A stretch of DNA of 64,000 nt, taken from positions 1 to 64,000 of the forward strand of contig NZ_BONC01000014.1 in the NCBI RefSeq assembly GCF_016862515.1. The letters run 5' to 3'. Made by a program: the position numbers and the translations under genes. The number at the start of each line of letters is the position of its first letter. The first letter of the stretch is position 1. Below are positions 37,416 through 47,295 of this stretch, in pieces. The notes under the pieces were generated by a model. The model did not search any database, was not told where the DNA came from, and was given only the letters and a program-made list of their open reading frames with translations. The DNA comes from Asanoa iriomotensis (GTDB lineage: Bacteria > Actinomycetota > Actinomycetes > Mycobacteriales > Micromonosporaceae).

Positions 37416-38168
37416 ATGACCACCAGCGGAGTAGAGCTCGACCGCGCCGGGCCGGTCGCGACCGTGACGTTGCGCCGGCCCGACGTGCTCAACGCGCAGA
37501 CCCCCGAGATGTGGCTGGCACTGCGTGACATCGGTCGTGAACTGCCCGGTGACGTCCGCGTGGTCGTGCTGCGCGGCGAAGGGCGGTCGTTCTCCTCCGG
37601 TCTGGACATCTCCGGCGGTGCCCCGTCGTTCCTCGCCGAGATCACCTCTCTCGCGCCTGACGCCGCCGCCGAGCGCATCCGTCCGTACCAGGAGGGCTTC
37701 ACCTGGCTGCACCGGCCGGACCTCATCTCCGTGGCGGCCGTGCAGGGGCACGCGATCGGCGCGGGCCTGCAGCTCGCGCTCGCGTGCGACCTGCGGGTGC
37801 TGGCTTCCGACGCCCGGTTGACGATGGCCGAGATCACGCTGGGGCTGGTGCCGGATCTGGGTGGGACGAAGCGGCTCGTCGAGCTTGTGGGGTACGCCCG
37901 TGCGCTGGAGCTGTGCCTGACGGCGCGGCGGGTCGGCGCCGAGGAGGCGCTGCAGTTGGGGTTGGCTGCCGTGGTCGTGCCTCTCGCTGACCTCGACTCG
38001 GCCGTCGCCGACCTCGTCGCAGCTGTTCTGGCGGCGCCGCGCGACGCGGTCGTGGAGACGAAGGCCCTGCTCGCCGGTGCTGCCTCCCGGTCGTGGCCCG
38101 AGCAGCTCGACGCCGAGCGGGACGCACAGGTGCGCCGGCTGCGGGACCTGGCCGGGCTGGGGGAGTAA
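37416..38168 (+). CDS. Enoyl-CoA hydratase/isomerase family protein
   Basis: A 250-aa crotonase-fold protein. The oxyanion-hole blocks are SFSSGLDISGG and VQGHAIGAGLQLALACD, with ITLGLVPDLGGTKRL after them. The usual catalytic Glu of the PGxGGTxRL region is Asp (PDLGGT), a variation also found in active relatives, so the exact reaction is open. The start ATG 37416 lacks a strong ribosome site. No β-oxidation genes flank it. Confidence 0.88.
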   Translation: MTTSGVELDRAGPVATVTLRRPDVLNAQTPEMWLALRDIGRELPGDVRVVVLRGEGRSFSSGLDISGGAPSFLAEITSLAPDAAAERIRPYQEGFTWLHRPDLISVAAVQGHAIGAGLQLALACDLRVLASDARLTMAEITLGLVPDLGGTKRLVELVGYARALELCLTARRVGAEEALQLGLAAVVVPLADLDSAVADLVAAVLAAPRDAVVETKALLAGAASRSWPEQLDAERDAQVRRLRDLAGLGE

Positions 38169-38257
38169 GGGGCCTTCGGGAAGATCTCGATTACCCCCAA
38201 TGTTGTCGTACCCGTCGGGGAGACTGACCCCCTCGATCGGCAACAGGGAGGCTCGGG

Positions 38258-40213
38258 GTGACTTCTCCGGGAGGCATGAACGCCTGGACGATGCTGCGCG
38301 CCGAGCGCGACCGGGACTCGATCAGGTCGCACAAGCTGGCCAGCGGCACCTGGCGGCGGATCATGCGGTTCGCCCGACCCTACCGCCTCGACATGTCGGT
38401 CTTCCTGGTGACCGTCGTCGTCGGCGCGGCGATCGGCGTCGCGACACCGATCCTGGCCGGCCGGGTGGTCAACACGATCACCGGGCGGGCCTCCGACGCG
38501 GCCGCCGAGGTGGTCCGCATCGCGATACTGATCGCGGTGCTGGCGGTCGCCGACGCGCTGCTCTCGCTCGCCCAGCGGTGGTACTCGGCGCGCATCGGCG
38601 AGGGCATCATCCTCGACCTGCGCACCCGGGTCTACGACCACGTCCAACGGATGCCCCTGGCGTTCTTCACCCGCACCCAGACGGGCGCGCTGGTCAGCCG
38701 GCTCAACAACGACGTGCTCGGCGCGCAGCGGGCGTTCACCTCCACGCTCTCGGGCGTGGTCAGCAACACGATCCAGCTGGTGCTCACCGCGGTCGTGATG
38801 TTCACCCTCTCCTGGCAGATCACCCTGCTGTCGCTCGCGCTGCTTCCGCTGTTCATCATCCCGGCCCGCCGGGTCGGGCGGAAGCTGGCCGCGATCACCA
38901 AGGAGTCATACAACCTCGACGCCAAGATGAACGCCACGATGACCGAGCGTTTCGGCGTGGCCGGGGCGATGCTGGTCAAGCTGTTCGGCCGGCCCGAGAT
39001 CGAGGCGCGCCGGTTCGGCGAGCGGGCCGAGCGGGTCCGCGACATCGGCATCCAACAGGCCATGTTCTCCCGCACGTTCTTCGTCGCGATGTTGCTGGTG
39101 GCGTCACTGGCGCAGGCGCTGACCTACGGCCTGGGCGGTTACCTGGCGGTGACGGGCGCGGTCAGCGCGGGCACCGTCGTCACCCTGGCGCTGCTGCTGA
39201 CGCGGCTCTACGGCCCGCTCACCGCGCTGTCCAACGTCCGGGTCGACGTGATGGGCGCGCTGGTCTCCTTCGACCGGGTCTTCGAGGTGCTCGACCTGAC
39301 CCCGGCGATCACCGAGAAGCCGTCCGCGGTGACCATTCCGCGCGACGCCGGCTCGGTCGAGTTCCGCGACGTGACGTTCCGCTACCCGTCCGCGGCCGAG
39401 GTCTCCCTGGCGTCGCTCGAAGACGTCGCGGTCCTCGACCGCACGGTCTCCGACCCGGTCCTGCACGGCATCTCCTTCGCGGTGGAGCCGGGCCGCATGG
39501 TCGCCCTGGTCGGCCCGTCGGGCGCCGGCAAGTCGACGACGTCGATGCTGGTGTCCCGCGTCTACGACGTGACGGGCGGCGCGGTCCTGGTCGGCGGCGT
39601 CGACGTCCGCGACGCGACGCTCGACTCGCTCCGCGACACGATCGGCGTGGTGACCCAGGACGCCCACCTGTTCCACGAGACCATCGCGGAGAACCTGCGC
39701 TACGCGAAACCCGACGCGACCGACGAGGAGATCTGGTCGGCCCTGTCGGGCGCCCAGATCGCCGACCTGGTCCGCGACCTACCTGACGGCCTCGACACGA
39801 TGGTCGGCGAACGCGGCTACCGCTTCTCGGGCGGCGAGAAGCAGCGCATCGCCATCGCCCGCCTGCTGCTCAAGGCCCCGTCGGTGGTCATCCTGGACGA
39901 GGCCACGGCCCACCTCGACTCCGAGTCGGAGGCCGCGGTCCAACGCGCCCTCGCGACGGCCTTGTCGGGACGCACGGCCCTGGTCATCGCCCACCGCCTG
40001 TCGACCGTTCGGGACGCCGACGAGATCCTGGTCCTCGACCACGGCCGCATCGTCGAACGCGGCCGCCACGAGGCGCTGGTCGCGGCTGACGGGCTTTACG
40101 CGGAGCTCTACCGCACCCAGTTCGCTGTCGCGGACTCCCCGACCCCATACCCGGACGACCTGGACCCAGCGACCCTCCTCACGGCCGTGGACCCAGCCCC
40201 GGCCCGCGACTGA
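38258..40213 (+). CDS. ABC exporter, fused permease-ATPase
   Basis: A 651-aa type IV ABC half-exporter. The N-terminal 340 residues contain six membrane helices (first VFLVTVVVGAAIGVATPILA). The ATPase has Walker A GPSGAGKSTT, the Q-loop VVTQDAHLF, signature FSGGEKQRIAIARLLL and VVILDEATAHLDSES. It presumably works as a homodimer exporting a lipid, drug or peptide; the substrate is not evident. The start is GTG 38258. The last codons and stop are duplicated just downstream. Confidence 0.92.
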   Translation: MTSPGGMNAWTMLRAERDRDSIRSHKLASGTWRRIMRFARPYRLDMSVFLVTVVVGAAIGVATPILAGRVVNTITGRASDAAAEVVRIAILIAVLAVADALLSLAQRWYSARIGEGIILDLRTRVYDHVQRMPLAFFTRTQTGALVSRLNNDVLGAQRAFTSTLSGVVSNTIQLVLTAVVMFTLSWQITLLSLALLPLFIIPARRVGRKLAAITKESYNLDAKMNATMTERFGVAGAMLVKLFGRPEIEARRFGERAERVRDIGIQQAMFSRTFFVAMLLVASLAQALTYGLGGYLAVTGAVSAGTVVTLALLLTRLYGPLTALSNVRVDVMGALVSFDRVFEVLDLTPAITEKPSAVTIPRDAGSVEFRDVTFRYPSAAEVSLASLEDVAVLDRTVSDPVLHGISFAVEPGRMVALVGPSGAGKSTTSMLVSRVYDVTGGAVLVGGVDVRDATLDSLRDTIGVVTQDAHLFHETIAENLRYAKPDATDEEIWSALSGAQIADLVRDLPDGLDTMVGERGYRFSGGEKQRIAIARLLLKAPSVVILDEATAHLDSESEAAVQRALATALSGRTALVIAHRLSTVRDADEILVLDHGRIVERGRHEALVAADGLYAELYRTQFAVADSPTPYPDDLDPATLLTAVDPAPARD

Positions 40214-40231
40214 CCCCCGGCCCGCGACTGA
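40197..40231. repeat. Tandem duplication of the exporter's last codons
   Basis: A 17-18-nt unit (CCCC GGCCCGCGACTGA) is repeated in tandem. The first copy ends with the exporter TGA; the second keeps the frame and supplies a second TGA 18 nt later, so readthrough would add only Pro-Pro-Ala-Arg-Asp. Confidence 0.7.
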
Positions 40232-40355
40232 CCACCAGCCTCGCGTCGGCAAGGCGACTGCGCGGACAACCGCGTCAGCCTCGATGCTTCCGGCCGTGGT
40301 TCGGTGTGAGCCAATCCTCGGTCGAGGCAACAGCCGGAGTCGTACTGTCATCCGT

Positions 40356-41291
40356 GTGACCAAGGGTCACCTACCGGCGGTGGGGGCGGATGTGGAACGG
40401 CAGGAGCAGGGGCACTGGCTCGGTGGGGTGAGTGAGGGTTACGCCGAGGTCGGCGACGTGCGGCTGCATTACGTCGAGGCCGGCACCGGGCCATTGATCA
40501 TTCTGCTGCACGGTTTTCCGGAGTTCTGGTACGGGTGGCGGCGGCAGATCGCGCCGCTCGCCGCGGCTGGGTTCCGGGTTGTCGCGCCCGACATGCGCGG
40601 CTACAACCTGTCGTCACGGCCGGGTCGGGTCGAGGCCTACGACGGCGAGAAGCTTGCCGACGACGTGCGCGGGCTCGTGCACGCGCTCGGCGCGCAGTCG
40701 GCGTCTCTGGTCGGTCACGACTGGGGCGGCACCGTCGCCTGGACCACCGCGATGAACCACCCGGAGGTCGTCGACCGCCTGGTCGTCCTCAACGCGGCCC
40801 ACCCGCGGAAGCTGTCGCAGGGGCTCCACCACCCCGGCCAGTTGCGCAAGTCCTGGTATTTCTTCTTCTTCGCGCTGCCGGAGCTCCCCGAAACCGTCGT
40901 ACACGCCAATGATTGGCATTTCTTCCGGCATTTCCTGCGGGACGCCGACCCGGCCTACACGCCGGAGGAGATGGCGCACTACCTCGAGGCCTGGTCGCAG
41001 CCGGGGGCGGCGACCGGCATGATTAATTACTACCGGTCGTCGGTGCGGACGTCTCCCAAGCGGGCCGAGGCCGCGCTTCGCCCGATCCAGGCTCCCACCC
41101 TGGTCATCTGGGGCGAAGGCGATCAGTACCTCGGCCCCGAGCTTGCCGAGCCCGAGCGGGACGACGTGCCCAACCTCGACCGCGTCGAGCGGTTGCCCGG
41201 CGCGTCGCACTGGGTGCATCACGACGAGGCCGAGCGCGTCACACAACTGATCATCGACTTCTTCGGCGAGCCGGTGCCGGCCGCCGCCTAG
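40356..41291 (+). CDS. α/β-hydrolase, epoxide hydrolase-like
   Basis: A 311-aa α/β-hydrolase. Epoxide hydrolase marks are the oxyanion motif HGFPEFWYGWR, the nucleophile Asp in VGHDWGGTVAW, a cap-domain Tyr in MINYYRSSV, the acid in WGEGDQYL and the catalytic His in GASHWVHHDE. The substrate is unknown. GTG 40356 lies 7 nt after TACTGT (40343-40348), suggesting a leaderless mRNA; a longer frame from 40284 lacks a ribosome site. The stop shares CTAG with the convergent MBL gene. Confidence 0.88.
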   Translation: MTKGHLPAVGADVERQEQGHWLGGVSEGYAEVGDVRLHYVEAGTGPLIILLHGFPEFWYGWRRQIAPLAAAGFRVVAPDMRGYNLSSRPGRVEAYDGEKLADDVRGLVHALGAQSASLVGHDWGGTVAWTTAMNHPEVVDRLVVLNAAHPRKLSQGLHHPGQLRKSWYFFFFALPELPETVVHANDWHFFRHFLRDADPAYTPEEMAHYLEAWSQPGAATGMINYYRSSVRTSPKRAEAALRPIQAPTLVIWGEGDQYLGPELAEPERDDVPNLDRVERLPGASHWVHHDEAERVTQLIIDFFGEPVPAAA

Positions 41292-42130
41292 CGAGTGCCG
41301 AGCAGGTCGTAGGCGGCGACCCAGAGCGTGTAGGGGTTCGCCAGGTCCGGGTAGCCGGCGGTCATCCGGTCGATGAGCTCGGCCGGCGAGGTGCTGCGCG
41401 CCAGCGCCTCCTCGAAATCGGTCAGATAGCGGCGGCTGTCGGCGATCTGGCGGCGGGCGTCGTCGTCGACCGCCGCCGGGTGGCGGTGGCCCGCGATCAG
41501 CTTCTCGGCGTCGAGCGTCGCCACCTCGTCCAGCGCGCGCAACCAGGCGGCGCGGGAGTCCGGTGTGGAGCGCATCAACCACATGTGCGTCTGGTTGTAG
41601 ACGACATCGCCGGAGACGACCAAACGCAGGCCGGGGACATGGACGACGCTGGAGTGCACGGTGTCGGTGGTGCCGACCGGGATCAACGTCGCCGTCGATC
41701 CGCCGATCGGGACGGTGGTGCCGTCGAGCGGCGCCGGGACGACGGGCGCATCCGTCAGTTGGTCGGGGAAGAAACCACCCCAGATCTGCATGTACGCCGG
41801 TGAGACCTGCTCCTCCATCGCCGGGATCGACTCGGCCAGGGCCACCGGCCGGGCGTCCGGGAACGCCGCCAGCACCTCGGGCAGACCCAGGAAATGGTCG
41901 GCGTGGGGATGGGTGATGTAGACGTACCCCGGTCGGTGGTTCAAGGACTTCACCCACGCGGCCACGTCACGCCCTTCCTGCCGGGTGATGAGGCAGTCGA
42001 CCAGCAGGGCGCCGTCGTCGTCGCTGATCAGCGTCGAGGTGCTCGGCGGCCAGGTCGCGTCCTCGAATCCGGGGATCGCGCTGGGGACGGGCTTGGGGTC
42101 GACGACGAATACGTTGAATGCAAGGGTCAT
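41288..42130 (-). CDS. MBL-fold metallo-hydrolase
   Basis: A 280-aa metallo-β-lactamase-fold protein. The metal motif is ITHPHADHFLGLPEV, with later ligands in VVHVPGLRLVVSGDVVY and LIAGHRHP. No catalytic subclass is evident. ATG 42130 overlaps the stop of the upstream esterase (ATGA), so the two form an operon, and it follows GGAGAAG. The TAG stop shares CTAG with the epoxide hydrolase gene. Confidence 0.88.
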   Translation of the reverse strand: MTLAFNVFVVDPKPVPSAIPGFEDATWPPSTSTLISDDDGALLVDCLITRQEGRDVAAWVKSLNHRPGYVYITHPHADHFLGLPEVLAAFPDARPVALAESIPAMEEQVSPAYMQIWGGFFPDQLTDAPVVPAPLDGTTVPIGGSTATLIPVGTTDTVHSSVVHVPGLRLVVSGDVVYNQTHMWLMRSTPDSRAAWLRALDEVATLDAEKLIAGHRHPAAVDDDARRQIADSRRYLTDFEEALARSTSPAELIDRMTAGYPDLANPYTLWVAAYDLLGTR

Positions 42131-42783
42131 CGGCTTCTCCTGTGGTAAACGGTCTGCTCACGGATCCAGGCCGTCGCCAGCGTCGTCCAGTTCGCGGTCT
42201 CGCCGGTGTCCCGGGCCAGACCGAGGCTGTGCGGGCCGTGCGCGAACACGTGCACGGCGTGTGGCACCTGGTTGGCGGCCAGGGCGGCGGCGAAGCGGTA
42301 GGTGTGCTCGGGCGGTACGTACGGGTCCTCCGCGGTGTGCCACAGGAAGAACGGCGGCGCGTCGGGCGAGACCAGCGCGTCCAGCGACGTCGACCGGCGC
42401 AGCCCGGGGCTGGCGTCCTCGCCGAGCAGGATCAGCCGGGCGGGCCGGTAGGTCTCGGTCTCCATCGACGTGATGGCGTAACCGAGCACGGCGAACTGCA
42501 CGGTCTCGTCGGGCGTGGCGCCGGACGCGAGGGCGGCCAGCCCGGCCAGGTGGCCGCCCGCCGAAAAACCCAAGAGCCCGATTCTCTCCGCGCCGAGCGC
42601 CCGGCGGTGTGCGATCTCGGCCCGCAGCGCACGCAGCGGTTCCGGATGCGGGACGTTGACCGGATAGCGGAACACGCTCGCCGGCAGTCCCTCGTCGTCG
42701 AGCCACGCGGCCACCGGCTCGGCCTCGTGTGCGGCGTGTTCGGCGTACCCTCCGCCGGGCAGGACGATCATGTGCGTGCTCAT
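42127..42783 (-). CDS. α/β-hydrolase/esterase
   Basis: A 218-aa esterase-like protein of the acetyl-esterase/BD-FAE type. The oxyanion motif is VLPGGGYAEHAAHE, the nucleophile Ser in GLLGFSAGGHLAGL, the acid near FLWHTAEDPYVPP and the His in FAHGPHSLGL. It is probably cytosolic since no signal peptide is present. It is translated ahead of and overlapping the MBL-fold gene, suggesting linked degradation of one compound. Confidence 0.87.
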   Translation of the reverse strand: MSTHMIVLPGGGYAEHAAHEAEPVAAWLDDEGLPASVFRYPVNVPHPEPLRALRAEIAHRRALGAERIGLLGFSAGGHLAGLAALASGATPDETVQFAVLGYAITSMETETYRPARLILLGEDASPGLRRSTSLDALVSPDAPPFFLWHTAEDPYVPPEHTYRFAAALAANQVPHAVHVFAHGPHSLGLARDTGETANWTTLATAWIREQTVYHRRSR

Positions 42784-42876
42784 CTAACTGCTCAACGAGG
42801 TACGCCGCCGGAAGGCTTCGACGTCTCCCCGGCGATACCGGCCCGCGGGCGGGCCGTGCCGACCTAACCTTGGACC

Positions 42877-43614
42877 ATGGACGACACAGGGGCTCCGACG
42901 ATCGTCCTGGTCCACGGTGCGTGGGCCGACGCGACCGGCTTCGATCCGGAGATCCGCGCGCTGCGGGAGCGCGGGTTCACCGCCATCGCGTTCGCCAACC
43001 CCCTTCGCGACCTGGCCGGCGACGCCAGGTACCTGGCCGAGTTCCTGAAGACCCGCAGCGGCCCGATCGTGCTCGTCGGGCATTCCTACGGCGGCAACGT
43101 CATCTCGGTCGCCGCCACCGGCAACGACCAGGTCAAGGCCCTCGTCTACTTCAACGGCTGGATGTGCGACGAGGGCGAGAGCCAGCAGCAACTCCTCGAC
43201 CGGTTCGAAGGCAGCCTGGTGGGCCCGTCGGTGCGGCCCGTGCCATTCACGGCGCCGGACGGCAGCGAGGGCGCGGACCTCTACCTGGACCGGGACGCGT
43301 TCCGCGCGACGTTCGCCGCCGACGTCGACGAGCAGACGGCGGCGGTGATGGCCGCGGCGCAACGCCCGTACGGTGCCGCCGCCTTCGCGGGCGCACCGTC
43401 GAGCACACCGGCGTGGAAGTCCCTGCCGTGCTGGTACCTGCTCGGCACCGAGGACAAGGCGGTCCCGCCGGCCCTCCAGAAGTTCATGGCCGAACGCGCG
43501 AACGCCACGATCGTGGAGGTGCGCTCGTCGCACGTGTCCTTCGTGTCGCAGCCGGAGGCGGCAACCCAACTCATCCTGCAGGCCGTCGAGGCGACGAGCG
43601 GTCGCCGGCGGTAG
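42877..43614 (+). CDS. α/β-hydrolase
   Basis: A 245-aa α/β-hydrolase of the EstC/pyrethroid-hydrolase-like group often found in actinobacteria. Motifs are IVLVHGAWADATGFDPEI, the nucleophile VLVGHSYGGNVIS, the acid in LLGTEDKAVPP and the His in VRSSHVSFVSQPE. The natural substrate is unknown. ATG 42877 lies six nucleotides after TAACCT (42865-42870), so it is probably leaderless. Confidence 0.87.
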   Translation: MDDTGAPTIVLVHGAWADATGFDPEIRALRERGFTAIAFANPLRDLAGDARYLAEFLKTRSGPIVLVGHSYGGNVISVAATGNDQVKALVYFNGWMCDEGESQQQLLDRFEGSLVGPSVRPVPFTAPDGSEGADLYLDRDAFRATFAADVDEQTAAVMAAAQRPYGAAAFAGAPSSTPAWKSLPCWYLLGTEDKAVPPALQKFMAERANATIVEVRSSHVSFVSQPEAATQLILQAVEATSGRRR

Positions 43615-43638
43615 GTATCCTCGCGTCGAGGTGGGTCG

Positions 43639-44724
43639 ATGCTCGAGGTGACCGAGGCGCACGCGCACGCGTGGATGGAGCGTGAATTCCGCGGCCGGCC
43701 GAGCGGCGGTTGGCGCACGGACACGGTGGCGCAGGTCAGCCTGTGCTACGAAGCGGCGGGCCTGACCTGGCCGGGCACCGTGGTCTGGGTGTCGGCGCCG
43801 CGGGCGGGCGAGCCGATCGCGGTGGGTGCCGCGTTCGCGTTGGCACGCCGCCGGGCCGAGGTGCGGTGGCAGGCGCGGCCGCGGCTCGTGCGCCGCACGA
43901 TCGTGGGCGTGCGTGACAGCGTCCGGGCGTTGTGGTGGTCGGTGCTGCGGCCGGCGCCGGTGGTCGCGGGTCTCGGTCTGGGTGCCTGGGCCGGCGGGAG
44001 CGTCTGGTGGCTCGGGGCGGTCATCGGCACGGTCGTCGGCAACTGGCTCGGGATCTGGCTGTGGCAGGCGCTCGGGAGCGATCCGGCATACGACCGTGTC
44101 ACCGCTCGCCGGCTGGCCGACGCCGTCGCCGAGATCGACCGCACCCGCGCGCGCATCCGCGCGGCCGTGCTCGACCCGCTCGACACCGAGGTGCGTGCGG
44201 CACTCGGGCGGGCCGAGGACAAGCGGTTGCGTACGCGGATCGAGGTCGCTGTCGACGCCGCGGCGGCGCCGGTCTGGGCGGCGTTGCGCAAGGCGGCTCG
44301 TGGCTGGCCCGATCTCACCGGCCCGGACTCGGGCTGGGAGGTGGAGCAGGGAATCCGCAGAGCATTGCCGCCGGGTGTCGAGCCGCCCTCGGGGTGGTCC
44401 CACTTCGGGGTCGCGTGCGAGCCGATCGCCAGGCAGCACGACGGGCGGGTGGCACGTCTGGCGTGGCTGCGCACAAGGAGACCAGCCGAAGACGACCGCT
44501 GGTCGGTGTTCGACGCGTATGCCGCCGCCGGACGCCACTGGTGGTGGCCGCATCCGGACTTCGTCGTCATCGCCCACCCGCCCGCGGAGCTCCACGTCGA
44601 ACGGTCCGAGGCCGGCACATACGAACTGCACCGCGCGGCGGGGCCGGCGGTCGCGTGGACCAGCGGCCCGGTCCTGCACTTCCGGCACAACGAGCAGGTG
44701 GGACGAGCCTCCGCTCACTGGTGA
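43639..44724 (+). CDS. Hypothetical protein with two membrane segments
   Basis: A 361-aa protein of unknown function. Residues about 1-60 precede a Trp-rich pair of hydrophobic segments (VVAGLGLGAWAGGSVWWLGA and IGTVVGNWLGIWLWQAL), then a charged helical region, a Trp-rich domain and the ending YELHRAAGPAVAWTSGPVLH. That end resembles DUF6745-type GPAVxWxDG repeats, a weak match from memory. ATG 43639 follows GAGGTGG. Confidence 0.65.
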   Translation: MLEVTEAHAHAWMEREFRGRPSGGWRTDTVAQVSLCYEAAGLTWPGTVVWVSAPRAGEPIAVGAAFALARRRAEVRWQARPRLVRRTIVGVRDSVRALWWSVLRPAPVVAGLGLGAWAGGSVWWLGAVIGTVVGNWLGIWLWQALGSDPAYDRVTARRLADAVAEIDRTRARIRAAVLDPLDTEVRAALGRAEDKRLRTRIEVAVDAAAAPVWAALRKAARGWPDLTGPDSGWEVEQGIRRALPPGVEPPSGWSHFGVACEPIARQHDGRVARLAWLRTRRPAEDDRWSVFDAYAAAGRHWWWPHPDFVVIAHPPAELHVERSEAGTYELHRAAGPAVAWTSGPVLHFRHNEQVGRASAHW

Positions 44725-44772
44725 GCGAAAAGCCGTGGCGTCCGCGCCGACGATCGCGTCAGGATGCTCGGC

Positions 44773-45552
44773 ATGTCTGCTCGTGCGCGCAGCTTCGGGG
44801 CGGTGGCGGAAGCCTATGAACGGTTCCGGCCCGGCTATCCGGTGGAACTCTTCGACCTGGTGCTGGCCTACGCGGGCCGGCCGGTGCGGACCGCCCTCGA
44901 GATCGGTGCCGGGACCGGCAAGGCGACCCGCCTGTTCGCTGGACACGGGATCGCGATCACCGCGACCGATCCCGACAGTGCCATGCTCGCCGAGCTTCGT
45001 AGGCACGTGCCGGCGAACGTCACGACCGTCCGAGCCGCGTTCGAGGACCTGCGACCCGGCGGCGCGCGCTACGGCCTGGTCTATGCGGCAGCAGCCCTAC
45101 ATTGGACGGACCCGGACGGTCGCTGGCCGCGGATGGCGTCGCTGCTGGAGCCGGGCGGCGTGTTCGCCTCGTGCGGCGGCCCGATCGCCCCGGCCGACCC
45201 CGCCGTGGAGCACGCTGTCCGCGCGGCCCGGTCGCCGTTCCTGGAGACCGACGACATCCCGTCTCCGGACGGCACACCCCCGGACCATGACATGCAATGG
45301 CCGGGTACGCAGCTCCAACGCTCCGAGTGGTTCACCGACGTGCGGCAGTCCGTGATCCCGCAGCGTTTGACAGTGACCGCCGACGACTACGTTGGCTACC
45401 TGTCGACCGTCTCGGCCTACCTCGAACTGCCGCCCGCGGATCAGGAGCAGGTATACGGCCGGATCCGCCGGGTGCTGCCGGAAACGGTCGAGATCGTGGC
45501 CGACGTCATCGTCCACCTCGCCCGCCGCGGCGGCGAGGAGGTCAGAAGATGA
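44773..45552 (+). CDS. Class I SAM-dependent methyltransferase
   Basis: A 259-aa methyltransferase. The N-terminus [17 protein letters not shown] is common to the UbiE/Methyltransf_11 relatives; the SAM motif is [15 protein letters not shown], motif [12 protein letters not shown], and [17 protein letters not shown] follows. The substrate is unknown. ATG 44773 is 8 nt after AGGA; ATG 44764 touches that site. The 3' end overlaps the convergent mscR gene by 11 nt. Confidence 0.88.
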   Translation: MSARARSFGAVAEAYERFRPGYPVELFDLVLAYAGRPVRTALEIGAGTGKATRLFAGHGIAITATDPDSAMLAELRRHVPANVTTVRAAFEDLRPGGARYGLVYAAAALHWTDPDGRWPRMASLLEPGGVFASCGGPIAPADPAVEHAVRAARSPFLETDDIPSPDGTPPDHDMQWPGTQLQRSEWFTDVRQSVIPQRLTVTADDYVGYLSTVSAYLELPPADQEQVYGRIRRVLPETVEIVADVIVHLARRGGEEVRR

Positions 45553-46645
45553 CCACCGAGCGGAGGGCGTTGCCCTCGCGCATCGTGTCGAAGGCCGCTT
45601 CGACGTCGGTCAGGGCGATCTCCTCCGTCACGAACGCGTCGAGGTCCAGCCGGCCCTGTCGGTAGAGGTCGACCAGCATCGGGAAATCACGGCTCGGCAG
45701 GCAGTCGCCGTACCAGCTCGACTTCAGTGCTCCGCCGCGGCCGAAGACGTCGATCAGCGGCAGGTCCGGCACCTTCATGTCCGGGGTGGGCACCCCGACG
45801 AGGACCAGCGTGCCGGCCAGGTCGCGGGCGTAGAACGCCTGCTGCCACGTCTCCGGACGGCCGACCGCCTCGACGACGACGTCGGCGCCGTCGGCGCCCG
45901 GGTAGGTCTCCGCGCAGATCCGCTTGATCTCCGCGACCGGGTCGGCCTGCGAGGAGTCGACCGTGTGGGTGGCGCCGAGTTGCCGTGCCGTCGTCAGCTT
46001 CTTCGCGTCGATGTCGACCGCGATGATCGGGCTCGCCCCGGCCAGTGCCGCGCCGGCGATCGCGGCCACGCCGACGCCGCCGCAGCCGATCACGGCGATG
46101 CTCCTGCCCCGGGTGATGCCGCCGGTGTGGATCGCGGCGCCGATCCCGGCCATCACGCCGCAGCCGAGCAGGCCGACCGCCGCGGGCCGGGCCTGCGGGT
46201 CGACCTTGGTGCACTGCCCGGCGGCCACCAGGGTCTTCTCGGCCAGCGCGCCGATGCCGAGGGCCGGTGACAGCTCGGTCCCGTCCTCCAGGGTCATCTT
46301 CTGCTTCGCGTTGTGGGTGGCGAAGCAGTAGTGCAGGTCGCCCCGCGTGCAGGCGCGGCACTGACCGCACACCGCGCGCCAGTTCAGCACCACGAAGTCA
46401 CCGGGCGCGAGGCCGCGGACGTCGGACCCGACGGACTCGACGATGCCGGCCGCCTCGTGGCCGAGCAGGAAGGGGAAGTCGTCGTTGATGCCGCCCTCGC
46501 GGTAGTGCAGGTCCGTGTGGCACACCCCGCAGGACCGCACCGTCACGACCGCCTCACCCGGCCCCGGATCCGGGACGTTGATCGTAACGATCTCGACCGG
46601 CGCGCCCTTCTTGCGAGCGACCACGCCTTGGACCTTCTGCATCAT
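45542..46645 (-). CDS. mscR: S-(hydroxymethyl)mycothiol dehydrogenase
   Basis: A 367-aa zinc alcohol dehydrogenase oxidising the formaldehyde-mycothiol adduct (and acting as nitrosomycothiol reductase), with NAD. Catalytic zinc ligands are CGVCHTDLH and GHEAAG; structural zinc Cys are [15 protein letters not shown]; the NAD motif is [15 protein letters not shown]. The [18 protein letters not shown] block matches mycothiol-dependent members as I recall them. The start ATG 46645 (an alternative ATG follows) is after AAGGAG. Its presence implies mycothiol as the main thiol. Confidence 0.9.
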   Translation of the reverse strand: MMQKVQGVVARKKGAPVEIVTINVPDPGPGEAVVTVRSCGVCHTDLHYREGGINDDFPFLLGHEAAGIVESVGSDVRGLAPGDFVVLNWRAVCGQCRACTRGDLHYCFATHNAKQKMTLEDGTELSPALGIGALAEKTLVAAGQCTKVDPQARPAAVGLLGCGVMAGIGAAIHTGGITRGRSIAVIGCGGVGVAAIAGAALAGASPIIAVDIDAKKLTTARQLGATHTVDSSQADPVAEIKRICAETYPGADGADVVVEAVGRPETWQQAFYARDLAGTLVLVGVPTPDMKVPDLPLIDVFGRGGALKSSWYGDCLPSRDFPMLVDLYRQGRLDLDAFVTEEIALTDVEAAFDTMREGNALRSVVIF

Positions 46646-46782
46646 GACGCTCCTTGCCAGCTCAGCCGAGACCGGGTTGCGGACGACGCTACGCACACAG
46701 CCAACGGCGGCCCGGATCCGATTGTCAAGACGCCATGCAACAGTTCGGGCCGCTCGGGCGTCCGGAGTACGTGGAGGTGGCC

Positions 46783-47295
46783 ATGGAGGGTGCCGCAGCG
46801 GAGTTCGAGGACTTCGTCCGTGCACGATGGACGTCCCTCGTGCGATACGGGTACGTGTTGACCGGCAACCCGCACGACGCGGCGGACCTGGCGCAGGAGG
46901 CGTTGGCGCGGCTGGGGTCGGCCTGGCCGCGCGTGGTCAACCGGGACAACCCCGAGGCGTACGTCCGCACCGCGATGGTGCGGCTGCACATCAGTTGGTG
47001 GCGCCGGTTGCGGCGGGAACGCCTGATGTCCGAGGTGCCGGACCAGCCGGCCGGGGACCGGGCGTTCGACCGGATCGACTCGGCATCCGAGCTGTGGCCG
47101 GCCCTGGCCCGCCTGCCGCGGCGACAACGCGCGGTCGTGGTGCTGCGCTACTACGAGCACCGCACGGACGACGAGATCGCCACGCTGCTGGGCATTTCTC
47201 GCGTCACCGTGCGCAGCCAGGCCTCGCGCGCCCTGGAGAAACTGCGCGCGCACTGCACACCGAGCAAGCAGACGACGTCGGGGAGGCAAGGATGA
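46783..47295 (+). CDS. SigE-family ECF RNA polymerase sigma factor
   Basis: A 170-aa ECF sigma factor. Region 2 is [20 protein letters not shown] to [17 protein letters not shown]; region 4 is [20 protein letters not shown] with recognition helix [22 protein letters not shown] 46783 is 5 nt after GGAGG. It is coupled by ATGA to a membrane protein that is probably its partner. It is not necessarily the orthologue of any named sigE. Confidence 0.9.
   Translation: MEGAAAEFEDFVRARWTSLVRYGYVLTGNPHDAADLAQEALARLGSAWPRVVNRDNPEAYVRTAMVRLHISWWRRLRRERLMSEVPDQPAGDRAFDRIDSASELWPALARLPRRQRAVVVLRYYEHRTDDEIATLLGISRVTVRSQASRALEKLRAHCTPSKQTTSGRQG

Noticed and set aside
40356-43614. Run of hydrolases as one catabolic island
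   Set aside because: The genes lie on both strands with separate promoters and unrelated subfamilies; only the MBL-esterase pair is clearly an operon.
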